From the NCBI GenBank assembly GCA_936450465.1, contig OW388301.1, positions 20,317,523 through 20,381,522 of the forward strand: 64,000 nt of DNA, in the 5' to 3' direction. The notes beneath the pieces are model-generated. The model was not told where the DNA came from. It saw only the letters and a program-made list of their open reading frames with translations, and searched no databases. Position numbers and translations under genes: made by a program. This stretch comes from Gibbula magus (Eukaryota > Mollusca > Gastropoda > Trochida > Trochidae). Below, in pieces: positions 34,603 through 46,700 of this stretch (its first letter is position 1; the number at the start of each line of letters is the position of its first letter).

Positions 34603-36429
34603 CTCAGTGTCTAGTATGAAACTACAAAGCGCATGCGAACTTCCTACTCGACTGGGAACTGTCTGTAAATCAAGCATAGTCTGGAGTTCCCTCACAACAT
34701 ACCGTCATATAAAACTTATGGTCTAGATACTTCTTAGATGCAGAGCCCTTCTTGCATTCCCTCCCCACAGAGGTTAGCCAAGTCTAGAAAATATCATTTG
34801 AGTAACCTCTGTGGGAGAAAATGAATTCTTCTACTATTCAATAATGAATACTATATAGCTCATTCATCTTTATGAATCTTATAGACTACAATGGGAACAT
34901 ACCATCCCGTCTCGTCAGATGCTGGCTCTTATCTTTGTCTGCCTTCTTGAAGAGTCGTCTGGCATCCACGCTGTCTCCGGTATAGCCAGTTGGGTAGCCT
35001 AGGCTTGTGGACAAAAATGATTGGAATATTGGAATCACTGACAGTAATTGTGATTAATTTAATAAATAACCAAACACTCATGTACACAGACCTGAGACTA
35101 AAGGTTAATTTGACTTAAAATAGTTTCTTAATTCACATTTTGCATTTGAAATAATCTTATAAAAAAAATGTGTAATATATGCAATATGTGCAAATATGAA
35201 TGTTATTTACGAATATTTCGGCAATTTTACTCATTCATGTTCAATCAGTGGTTGCCAAGAATAGCCATGAGAACATCGGCCAAATCTAATCAAATTTAGA
35301 TCGACATATTTTCATAATGTCATATTGTCAATCTAATAGTGACCAACGCATCGAGCTGTCCTGATGAACTTTGACCTTAAGCAGTGCAGCAATGATGCCT
35401 CGAGTCAACCTTTCATCATAAAACAAAAATCATTTCATACAATCAAAATACCATCTTCTTTGTAAATCAGGAATTGGATGTTTGTCGACACACTGTTTAT
35501 GAAACATTGTACAAAAGTTTCTGCAAGTCCTAAATACAATTGAAGGCGAGTAAGCAGTTGCTGGGCCTGTTTGTGACTCAAATCATGATTGGGCAATTCG
35601 ATCTTCCTTCTTTTGCACACGAAAGGTTTACGGGACGATCTCTCATACAGGCCACTGTTAGATCAATTGTATTAACATATTATAGAACAGTGCTTCTAAA
35701 TTCATTTACATTGCCATCGGCCTTGGATACGGAATATTTGTGTGTATGTCTCTGTTACATGACTTCATTCTACTGGTATGAAAGAAACATGACTTCTAGG
35801 TGTTACATGACAATTCCATTCCTGAGACTAGGGAAATGATGATGGCTAGAAATCAGGGATTATATGACATTGGAACCGTGAGAAGGATCAGCTTTTCGCA
35901 CTTATAAACCGTCAAAAGCATTTTTTTTATAACGTTGATGCTGATTGGAAGTGTTGATGACATTATTCACATCGGCGTTCACCGTTTGTGATTAATTTCA
36001 CTGATTACCATCGTAATAGCAAATAGTATAATAGCAAAATCGTTTTAATATCATAATAGTAAATATCAATATATCAATTTAGTTCTCATCTTGGTTTTTT
36101 TCATAATCATGCTTTGAATCAGAAACAACTGATTATTGAAACTCATTTTTGCAATAAAATAATTTATTCAGGCCTACAGTGCATCTTACCAAGACACCAC
36201 AAACAATGCGAAGATAGCGAGCAGTACCATAATCTGAATAAGAAATATTAGAAATTAGAACAACAACCCACAGCCTCCAAATGTAACATTTGAGGATTGA
36301 AATTCAAATCTCCCCTTTTAACAAATACTAAGATTTGTTAGACAATATAGAATTTCGGAGTAGAAGTTAAAGTTGTAATTGAGAAATATGCAAATTAATG
36401 TTTTCACCTTTCAACTGAGAGCAACTTAC

Positions 36430-36650
36430 TATAACGACATGTATTCCGATAAATCCCGTACTATTACAGAATATGTAAAGTGCATTTCTACTGACGATAT
36501 TTTAAAGTGATATACGCCCCTGTGAATCATATTAGATTGGAGGAATTATGAATATTCAGCTTTCTTTAACAATACATCAATATAACCATTTTATTCCAAC
36601 TTGGATTATATTATTTCAATTATAACATTTCATAGGTAAGCTCATCTCTT
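36430..36650 (+). promoter_or_regulatory. Unit F promoter module, inverted
   Basis: Contains the family's promoter sequence in the opposite orientation to gene F: CGCCCCTGTGAATCATATTAG and GTAAGCTCATCTCTTGCA appear on the plus strand, where other units show their inverse. A local inversion separated gene F from its normal promoter orientation. Confidence 0.5.
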
Positions 36651-36654
36651 GCAT

Positions 36655-36945
36655 AGCTGTTTAGGGGTCACGCAATCTACAATTTAGAATCCCCATTGGC
36701 CAAGGAGTCTGCATACAACTTTTCAGCTCTCTAGACCTTTTGGAACTGGAGAAGAAGATGAAAATAGGTTTTTAAGGTTGTGACCACTGTGACCCCATTC
36801 GGGGTGACAGTGTCACCAAATTTTAATATTTAGAATCCTCATTGACCACTTAGTCTGTACACAAAATTTAAGCTCCCTAGACCACATGGTTCTGGAGAAG
36901 ACGAAATATGGGATAAGTTTACAGACGGACGGACGGACAGTTGGG
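36655..36945. repeat. Helentron-type monomers with (ACGG)n
   Basis: Two copies of the ACAATTTAGAATCCCCATTG ... CTGGAGAAGA monomer followed by GACGGACGGACGGACAG. This is the same class as 40,250-40,815, here cut short by a SINE. Confidence 0.6.
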
Positions 36946-37236
36946 GTTTAAGGTTGCTTTCAAGAGTATTTCACTTATATCACAGCTGCTAGTATTATTG
37001 CAGAAGGGAAAGCCGGCAACGCCATGTTTGCAATGCATTGAGGTGAAACCTGTTAGCTACAACTGGAACTAGCGAACCATGGGTTGTACTGCACTGAAAT
37101 TTCAATGTAGCATTGCACCCAAACCTTACTGCATGTAGAAAAGTTTTCAACAGCACACATATTTGCCAAACCCCTGGCGAGCTTCAAACCCCAGACTTCT
37201 TGATCTGAAGTCGAATGTGCTAACCTCTGCACCCTT
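36946..37236 (-). mobile_element. Diverged SINE copy
   Basis: Same body and tRNA-like head as the other SINEs, but with many substitutions (B box reads GGGGTTTGAAG). It is an older copy. Confidence 0.75.
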
Positions 37237-37560
37237 GACCTTGAAACAGGACACAAACTAAATCCTAATGGATGAAATGTCAAGCTTATAAATACAAAAC
37301 AAGACAGAATAGAATGCATTCCTACATTGCAAAATCCAAAGGCCAATAGATGATACATTTCAATGGTCAGTGTTGAAGTTATGTATATGGATAAAGATTA
37401 TCAGTACACTTCAGTTGAGTTTTAACTGGATTGAAATCAATCGAATGGGCTATGTAAGCATCCTGTTCCATCTGTTTATTTTAACTGATTTACATACAAA
37501 TAGTCAGACTCCGTTTATCCGCACGATTTTGGTTAGACATCCGGAAAGCGAGTTGTGCGG

Positions 37561-38058
37561 TTAAAGGTGCATCCATTGTGTTTCATAACATTTTATTTGG
37601 CTTTAATACGTTTGAACACACCATATGTGCTGTTTACAATACAAACGAATTCACCAAGCTTGCATATTCATCCTCTATCGCCAAACATATCATAATTACT
37701 AGTTTCCAATTAAAATCGAGTAACATCATAATGCAAGTGCAGAAACCCAAAGTGCATGTCCTATTTACATGCATAGTAGTTATATGATCTATTAAACATT
37801 ATCAACCCAAATGTTTTATTTCATCTGGTTTAAATAAGATTCCAAAATTACGTTTGACTCATTGGCGCGCACCAGACGCGGTGCATTGTCCGGTTTTCGA
37901 TCAGAAATCGATACTTTTACCTTCATATCGTCAATAAACTAAGTCGAGTATCATCAAAATGGTAGTTTTCAGAAACAGTTGGTACTTCTCGATAAAGTAA
38001 GACCATTTATAAGGTTTGGCAAATTTGACCCCCAACAACATAATGGATGTTACTTTAA
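37561..38058. mobile_element. TTAA-flanked MITE (family R), copy 3
   Basis: Starts TTAAAGGTGCATCCATTGTG and ends ATGGATGTTACTTTAA. The internal sequence matches the intron copies at 4,443 and 24,463. Confidence 0.8.
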
Positions 38059-38174
38059 GTGAAACATCATTTGTATAGAAATGCACAGAGAAGATTGAAT
38101 TACTTTTGTGTGGATGACCGGGCTCCGGGATATACTGGGTGTTGGTAAATGAGGTCTCACTGTGCGCTATGAAG

Positions 38175-38563
38175 CATCCTCGGTTACCCATGGTTTCATA
38201 TATGCTCCGTTTTTCTCCACTATATCACCCATGGAAAATTTCATCAGAGAAATCTGAACTCAAATTACCCGCCCTTGGCCGGCTTGAGCCAATCAAATCG
38301 CTACCCAGCTTGGACCTGCGAGCCAATGACAATTCATATCACTTCGTTGCAAAGCAAGCGAGGTCATTTTGTGAGCCATCCGTCACCGGTTATGTCCCTT
38401 GACCATTTCCGTCTTATCGTATTGAGTATTTTCTTTGGTTACTGACTTCGTCACGCCGGCCAAGGGCGGGTAATTTAAGTACAGATTTCGCTGATAGAGT
38501 TTCCCATGGGTGATATAGTGGAGAGTAACGGAGCATATATAAAACCATGGGTAACCGAGGATG
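38175..38563. mobile_element. Mutator-like MITE with ~109-bp TIRs and 9-bp TSD
   Basis: Arms start CATCCTCGGTTACCCATGGT and run inwards to CCCGCCCTTGGCCGGC. Flanks GCTATGAAG (38,166-38,174) and GCTATGGAG (38,564-38,572) are 9-bp near-identical duplications, the hallmark length of Mutator-like elements. No ORF. A minimal relative lies at 61,725-61,822. Confidence 0.85.
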
Positions 38564-38989
38564 GCTATGGAGTAGGATGCAATAAAACATGAATACAAAT
38601 AACACAACTCATTCTGTTGATAACATAACATTTTAATATTGGTCCGCTTAGTGAACCATACATCATACCTTGACAAACAGAAATGGAAGCATTCATCCTA
38701 GAAAAACATATTACCGGTACATTTACTCATTCGTTACTCATACTAAAGCACACAGTGCAAATGCCCAAATATACAATATCAAAACAGGCCATCACAGCCA
38801 ACAAAAATAACATCTCCTTACATGTAAAGACATTGGTAATACTTATCCAAGTACAACAGATAAATATTTGATTTCATTATTGATGAAAGTCAGATCACAA
38901 AGGATGTGTAAGACAATAGTAAATGCAATTTTAAGAAAAACAGAGCCATGGGCTTATTGTCTAAGGTGTTGTATAGCCTAACACTTACA

Positions 38990-39321
38990 TTAAAGGGGCA
39001 GTAGCACGTTTTTTGTAAATTTTATTTTTCAAATTTCCCATTTATAATGATAGTTTATGTTATTCATATTTACTTAAGAGGGTAAATCATCTTGTTACAC
39101 AAACCAATTATCCGTAGTGTTAATAACGGTGTTGCTTATAAAGCAAGAATTGCATGGCAGCCATTTTATTGTGAACACAATTTAATATTTCGAATGACAA
39201 AAACGATTCCCATGGCTTTACGGAATCATGTACACTCCTGGTGTTTACCATTGGTGACATTATTTTACAAATACATTTCATCAACTTATTTGAGCGAAAA
39301 AAAGTGCTAATGCCCCTTTAA
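38990..39321. mobile_element. TTAA-flanked MITE (family M), copy 2
   Basis: Left TTAAAGGGGCAGTAGCACGT, right inverse ending TGCCCCTTTAA. Both flanks also carry AACACTTACATT, so the duplicated target may be longer than TTAA here, or the element may have landed in a repeat. 39,330-40,030 shows no gene. Confidence 0.8.
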
Positions 39322-40037
39322 CACTTACATTTAAGCAACATAAGTCAAATATTCTCAAAATAGAGGTAGGGGCGGCTTCTAATGCATGTGAGCCCGTCTC
39401 TCTCACTAAAAGGGGGGTGCACAATTGTTTTGAATATTGTTTCAACGGTCTTTAAAAAATTTCACATGTATACACCCCTGACTAACAATCAATGTCCAAA
39501 AAATTCAAAATGATTATCAATCTCCTTTTTTTTTATAAGGTATATCCAACAGTTGAAAAAACTTATAGTGATTGTGGAGACTAATACTAATTGCATTCTA
39601 CATAACACAGAATAGATTTTCATTTGAAGTTTGACACACATCTCGTAGAATAGATTTTTGTGTCATATTTACGAACATTAGGATGCTTTCACCGAGTATC
39701 TGAAAGTGATTGTGTCATGTTGGCAAGGCCAATATTTCATTACATACAAATTTTCTTAAACATTTGAAATATTTTTCATAATTTTTAATGTTGCATAAAC
39801 TTAATATTGAATATTAAACAATAGAATCCTTTCCACTTGCTTGGACGTGTCATTAAAATAAAATTGTAACATATGACTCATTAAATTCCATCTAAGATGT
39901 GAAAATAAAGGGTTAAGCTTGTTAAGATTTCATAAGAAAGAGAAAGCAGATGATAAGATGGTAGGCTCAATGATTGTAACTATCGGCCACGTAGGTTTTA
40001 GTTTATCATGATTTGAAAAAAAAAATCTCTTCAAAAT

Positions 40038-41048
40038 AACCTCTGTTGTTTTACACTTGAAATCGAGGGCAGAAAGGGACTGTCCTGATTGGTTGCATTT
40101 GAATCTATTTGTGCAATCAGCGACGCCCTTGTAAAAGTGACATTTGCCTATGATACGCCATAATGATAAAATAAACGTAAGATAAACATTTTTTCGTTTA
40201 ATGTGTTTTCCTTGAAAACCGGAATTTGATTTCGTGAAAACTATTGATAATAAAACCTACAATTTAGAATCCCAATTAGCCAAGGAGACTGCACACACCT
40301 TTTCAGCTCTCTAGACCTTTTGGAACTGGAGAATGGGATGAAAATAGGTTTTAAAGGTTGTGACCCCATTGACCCCAATTGAGGTCACGGGTCACCAAAT
40401 CTACAATTTAGAATCCTCATTAGCCAAGGAGTCTGCACACAACTTTTTCAGCTCTCTAGACCTTTTGGAACTGGGGAAGAATATGAAAATAGGTTTTTAA
40501 GGTTGTGACCCCATTGACCCCATTTGGGGTCTAGGGGTCACCAATTTACAATTTAGAATCCCCATCAGCCAAGGAGTCTGCACACAACTTTTCAGCTCTC
40601 TAGATCTTTTGGAACTGGAGAAGAATAGGTTTTTGGGGTTGTGACCCCTGTGACCCCATTCAAGGTCACAGGGTCATGAAATCTACAATTTAGAATCCCC
40701 ATTAACCATGGAGTCGGCACACAAAATTTCAACTCCCTAGACCACATGGTACTGGAGAAGAAGACGAAAATGCGAAAAGTTTACAGCTTACGATGGACGA
40801 CCGGACGCCAGATGAGCTAAAAATAGTTCATTTGTGTTATTTACATCAGACATATTCGAAGGACATATGCTAATGAGCAAGACCCTTCAGAGTAAAATGC
40901 CTAGATCTTTGAAGTCACTTGGTCGACATGGCCACTGAAAGATAAGCTTTCATTGGTTAAGAAGCAGGGATACAGTATGAAACTCTGCTTTCCTCCGTCA
41001 GGGGATTTTGCTTCTGCTCTCGATTTCAAGTGTAAAACAACAGAGGTT
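40038..41048. mobile_element. 1-kb element with ~37-bp terminal inverted repeats
   Basis: The left end AACCTCTGTTGTTTTACACT-TGAAATCGAGGGCAGAA is mirrored at the right end (TTCTGCTCTCGATTTCAAGT ... CAGAGGTT). It encloses a Helentron-type tandem array at 40,250-40,815. No coding frame is evident. Confidence 0.65.
40250..40815. repeat. Four-monomer Helentron-type tandem array
   Basis: About four copies of a 130-150-bp monomer (ACAATTTAGAATCC..AT, AGGAGTCTGCACACAACTTT, CTCTAGACCTTTTGGAACTG, GTTGTGACCCCATTGACCCC), followed by a degenerate GGACGACCGGACGCC end. Confidence 0.75.
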
Positions 41049-41049
41049 G

Positions 41050-43720
41050 GGATCGGAAATCTGAAGGGAGTAACAACTGTGAGAAGAGAATGTTGTTTGA
41101 CATTAAGGGTTACAAAAAGTTTAAAGATCTGAAAAAATTCATATGGCACATTTTTAAGTGTGCAAAATCTCTAGTATCCATATAAGGCCTAAACATTTTT
41201 TAAAAATATTTCTGGTCTTTACAGGCTGACAAAATGATGCAATGACGCGATTTTTTTAATTCATTTACGACATTCTTTTTTTTTCTTGGAATGAGGAGAT
41301 AAATAAACAAAATTTATACAATTATTTATATAAAAAAAGCACAAATCCTCTTAAATATGTGTTACTATTCCAAATAGTCAATAATCTCACCCCTACACTC
41401 CATCTCAACAGAAAAGAGTGACATTTTCTATGTCCAATGTTTTCTTAGGCTAAATATTTTAAAGTTATCTGCCCCTTAATTTTGTATGCAAGAGAAGGTT
41501 TTCTCAAGAGCCTCTTCTTCAAATAGTGAGTGAGTGAGTTGGGGTTGGAGTTGGAGCTGAAAGATCATTTTGAAAGTTTTTGACGATACAGGGTTATCAA
41601 TAATTTTGATTTTGAATGATCAACAATTTTGATTAAATTCTCCTGACTGACTGAATATATACAAGTTAGTTATTCAACTGAGACAAAACTTTGTTCACAA
41701 AATTATTCACAATAACATCTTCATTTCCCTTCTCTATTCTCTAGAATCATTAAGTACAGTGTAAAAAAACTCCAAAAAATGCAAGACAGATCACAGCCGG
41801 ACTGGTAAATGAATTCAATTACAAGTCCGGAAGAAAACCTACCTTTATGGTTTTCATCATTCACAGATATGACTTATCACAAGTACTAAACATTTACTTG
41901 TATTGTACATTATCTGGTTGTGCTATTCTTCGTGTTTCCCAAATCAACAGCTGGCCAATTTAGCAAATGTCAGTAAAATTTTCATTTGATCGTACGTTTA
42001 ATCGTACTGTGTATTATATTGGCTAAAATAACTAGACATCTGGTAGACAATTAATTGAATTTCCGATTAGATTTAACACACCACTAAAAGACTGTCATCG
42101 GAACTAATTATTTCTTGCAATTTATGATTGACATTTAACTTGCCAACAGCTTTTCGCACAGAAAGATTTTGTTCGAAGCCTTGTGATTGGTTAACCGAAC
42201 TTGTATCAAAGAAATAAGCATGCGTCTTTACGGGCATCAGACAGCCTTGGGAAACGGTTGACTTTAATCCAAATGAGAGTAAATCTATCAGGTGAGGTGA
42301 GTTGGGGGTTTAACGCTGCTTTCAAGAGTATTTCACTTATATCGCGGCGGCTAGTATTATGGCAGGGAGAAAGCCCGCAACACCATGTGGCTATGCATTG
42401 CGGTGAAACCTGCGAGCATCGGCTGGAACTAGCGAACCATGGGTGGTACTACTCTGAAATTCAGTGTAGCATTGCACCAAAAACTTACTGCGTGTAGAAC
42501 AGTTCTCTACTGCAAACATAGTTGCCGTGCCCCTGGCAGGATTCGAACCACGGACCTCTTGACCTGAAGCTGAACGCGCTAACCACTACGCTATCCTGCC
42601 CCAAATCTATCAGTATACTGGAGCCAAAAGTTAGGAACATTTGAACATTTTTGAATTATAAATACTGATTCATGTATTCATTGACTAACTGATGAATTAT
42701 CAATCATAAATATTTAAAAATTCTAATATTCCTAACTTATTTTGTCCAATGTATTTATACAATCATTGCACCAGGGTAACAAAGCACGAAAATAACATTT
42801 GTAAGCAACCGGTTTTCAGGAAGACACAACAAATTAAAGCAACGACTGCATTGTATAAAACAGTAGTGACTAGATGTAACATTTTGTAGAAGAAAGGTAC
42901 ACTTTAGAACTAATTTTCAAATTTTATGAGTTTTGACTAATATAAAATAATTACTGATTAGAACAATCTAAATTGTAATATATATACAATCTTTGTAAAG
43001 AAAAAGATGTTTACTGGTGATATACCAATCACATGATCATTGATCAGGCTTTGCAAAAAAAATTTAATTGTGTAGGAAAATGTGAAGGAATAAAGCTTAT
43101 AGTCTGAAAGATCACATTTTTCACAATATAGATAATATATGTGTAAAAACAGAAACAGTATGAAATATATTGTCTGAAAAAAATCCTCAAAACTATATCT
43201 TTAACTATTTTACGCAAATGGAATGGATTTCTTCAAAATATCTCCTATAAACATTAAAAAAAACACTTTCATAATCAATGTTGGCGTTGCTGCACCAAAC
43301 AAGTCCAAAAAGCTCTATTCATGTAAGTTTAAGTCTCGATTTGGTTTTAGCTGTAGGCCTATGCTTTACATCAAAGCAAACCATCAACCACTATTACTTT
43401 AAATTGAAAAGTAATCATGCCCAATTAGAAAACATTCTCTTTTGATTTTTCCAATATAACACCTGAACTTGAAAGAAACTTTCAATTTGATATTTTAAAC
43501 ATATAATCGAACCCTCAGGATTTTCTGATTAAAACCAACCAAAACATAAAATGATGGAACCAAAATGCCTGCATTTGAAAACAATTCAATTTATGTCACA
43601 GTTTCTTCACTGATTTATACAAACTTAAAAAGTTATCAGAATACAAACTAGAATGGAAGATTCAAAGAGAAGCTGTGAGCAGCTTGGCAACATCCTGGAA
43701 AATCAAGGATACTTTGAGAA
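41050..43720. other. Gene-free region downstream of CDK9
   Basis: Apart from the SINE at 42,291-42,602 and a SINE-tail relic near 41,525, nothing recognisable is seen. The part nearest 43,720 should hold the CDK9 3' UTR; no poly(A) site was assigned. Confidence 0.4.
42291..42602 (-). mobile_element. tRNA-derived SINE
   Basis: Full-length: tRNA-like head (TAGCGTAGTGGTTAGCGCG; GGTTCGAATCCTG) on the minus strand, with a GGTGAGGTGAG tail. Flanking AAATCTATCA on both sides is a 10-bp target duplication. Confidence 0.9.
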
Positions 43721-43722
43721 TA

Positions 43723-46700
43723 CTAAAATATTCTCTCAAAGTGCTGAGTCTGGGCTACTGGCTTGGTAACCTGTGGTTGCGGAATTGGTCCCCGTCGTCG
43801 AGGTGGCGCCAGATATTCAAACATGGATGTCGTGTGTCGTGACAACATGGGCATCAAGTCTGCCGGCATGGGGTCCATCCAGAAGAAATCATGGTTCAAG
43901 GACGTGTCACTGTCAATTCGTTTTGAAGGGTCAAGGTTCAGAAGTTTATCCAAAAGGTCAAGGGCGTACTGATCCTTCACGTAGGACTTCAGCCTCTCTT
44001 TCACTTTCCTTTTCTGATTTTTCGGAAGTTCGAGTTTGTCGTAAAGCTCAAGTTTTTCAACCCCCGGCCACACTTCTGGGAATATGGATCCACACAGCTG
44101 GGTGATCAGCAACAGTTGGTGCTGTTCCGTGTTGCCTTGCATTATGGGAGATCTTGTCCACATTTCGGCCATGATGCATCCTGCCCCCCACATGTCAATC
44201 GCAGGCCCATAATTCCTTTCACCGAGAAGTAGTTCCGGCGGGCGATACCACAAAGTGACAACTCTGTTCGTGTAGCGATTTGGCTGACCGTGTTTCATGG
44301 CACTGTACGCTCGCGCCAAACCAAAATCGGTCAATTTGAGGATTCCACTCTTTGTGATGAGGATGTTGGCTGCTTTCATGTCGCGGTGGAGGATCTTGTT
44401 GAGGTGGATGAAGTAGAGACCGTTCAAAAGCTGTTGCATGACCTTTTTGACTTCGCCCAACGTGAATTTGACGTTTGCATTACTGAGAAGACCAGCCAAG
44501 TCGTGTTCGCAGAACTCGAACACGAGATAAAATGTGCTTTTGAAACGGTTGTATGGTGAAACTGGAACAAATAATGACAAAGATTTAATGATAGATTTCA
44601 ACTTCAATAACAAACCGAACAATCAGTCACAGTCAGCTATATCCCCTACCTGTAGAAAAAGGTGAATTATAATAAACAATAAATTCTTAAAGAGTCATTT
44701 CAGAAGTTGTGAAGCAAAAAATAAGGAAGAATTTATAAGGATTTTCAACTTCTTTATATATGTGAAAAGCAGTATTTCGGTATACAGTGCTCCAGATAAG
44801 CTGCGTATCTGCAAATTTTACGCATTTAAATTGTTAAAAACGTATTTAAAGATAAAACTGGGAGTACAGATGAGCGGGCATTTTCTTTAAAACTCAATAC
44901 AATCATAATATATATCGTAATCAAATGTACGCAATAGTTTGTAAACACTAGCGTATTTGATATCAAAGCTCTACATCAGTGTTTGACAAGTATAAACCAA
45001 AGCCTCTGTTGTTTTAGATTATGACATCAGATACAATTATACCGTTTACTATTTCAAAATGACATGACAACAAATATTGAAAAATTTGAAGAAGTACATT
45101 TATTGATTTCAACATCTTCAAAACATGTAAGATATATGTTCAATAGTAAGAATAACCTAATCATATAAATCTTGAGTGTAGTGTAATTCCATTTTTTATA
45201 TAAAATACTCAAATCTCAGAAATCGGAGGAGTACCAATTTACTGAATATGCATTCAAAATCGAATTTACTCATTGGTAACAAAAACAAGGGGTCCCAATA
45301 GGTCTAAAAATTATCTGGAGCACTTGGTATATATTTTCTTATACTTTTATTACGTAAATGTGATGAGTAGAGTATTGCTACAGGTTTATATACTTGTTGT
45401 GAGTAGATTAACAATTACAATTATTTACATGAGAAAGATAAATACAGTCAAGCCGCGATAATCTGGCCTCCGATAATCCGAATCTCGCAGTTTCCGAACG
45501 GTAGGAAGATGTAACCAAACTAATCTCTTTAGTAGTCCTCAGTACTCAGTAGTCCGAACATATCACTATCCGAACGTTTTTGATGAAAAACGGAAGCGTT
45601 CGGATTATCGAGGCCTGACTGTAGTAGCAAGATAGCATGGATCAACTTCCCAATACAAGGCATAACTCTTGCCAGTCTCCATTACTGGCTGATTTAAGCC
45701 TTGCAGTATTTCCTTAAAGGTACATCCATTGTGTTTCATAACATTTTATTTGGCTTTAATACGTTCCAACACACCATATGTGGTGTTTACAATACAAACA
45801 AATTCACCCAGCTTGCATTTTCATCCCTAATCGCCAAACATATCATAATTACTAGTTTCCAATTAAAATCGAGTAACATCATAATGCATGTGCAGAAACC
45901 GAAAGTGCACATCCTATTTACTTGCACAGTAGTTATATGATCTATTGAACATTTTCAACCCTAATTTGTTATTTTGTCTGGTTTAAATAAGATTCCAAAA
46001 TTACGTTTGACTCATTGGCGCGCACCACACGCGATGCATTGTCCGGTTTTCGATCAGAAATCGATGCTTTTACCTTCATATGGTCAATATACTAAGTAGG
46101 GAATCATCAAAATGGTAGTTTTTGGTAACAGTTGGTACTTCTCAATAAAACAAGCAGACAGAGTCGGCCATATCCCCCGCCATGTAGGAATTTTGAATAT
46201 AAAATGCATTTACTTTCTATATAGCAAAAGGCACATATAGACTACTTGGTTGATACCTGTACAATGTTTCAGCAAAATATATTGAATAGTTTTGAAGTTT
46301 GAGACCGGAATGGAAAAGCCCGGACACACAGACTGACAGACAGACGGAGCTCATTTCTATATTTCTGTATTGCAGACTGGCAAGAGTTATGCCTTGCGTT
46401 TGGAAGTTGAGCCTGGATATGAAAGGGATTATCAATGATAACACAGAGATAACGGCTGAACAAAGCCAGGGCTGATGAATCATTGTTAATCCCTTAGAAA
46501 GTTGTCTATGGCCATAAATAGAGATTATTAACCAAGTGTGTTTCCGTATCATTAATATCATATTTTTGGAATAACAATTGTATTATGCGAGCCTTCGGCG
46601 AGCATAATACATTATTTTTTATTCCAAAAATATTATATTAATGATACGGAAACACACAAGGTTAATAATCTCTTTATCATTTAATGTCATAATTAAAATA

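Larger units (their letters stand above)
33253..36230 (-). pseudogene. Gene F: truncated secreted EF-hand-like / beta-tubulin N-half chimera
   Basis: Minus-strand exons: 36,230-36,190 (MVLLAIFALFVVS), 35,003-34,903 (EF-hand-like, best loop of the family: DKDKSQHLTRRD after ARRLFKKA), 34,266-34,165 ([22 protein letters not shown]) and 33,437-33,253 ([20 protein letters not shown]). Splice sites and phases match gene B. In the last exon the frame is lost around NNLVVGKE by a deletion and runs to TAG at 33,253-33,255. The open product would be 142 residues without the GTP-binding glycine motif. It is the duplicate of gene B; a SINE and a fold-back sit in its introns. Confidence 0.5.
45655..46405. 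repeat. Fold-back repeat split by nested insertions
   Basis: The left arm (GCATAACTCTTGCCAGTCTC ... GCCTTGCAGTATTTCC) and right arm (GCAGACTGGCAAGAGTTATG) match the intact fold-back at 49,706-49,912. A family-R MITE and a Helentron-type element lie between them, giving three nested layers. Confidence 0.65.
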
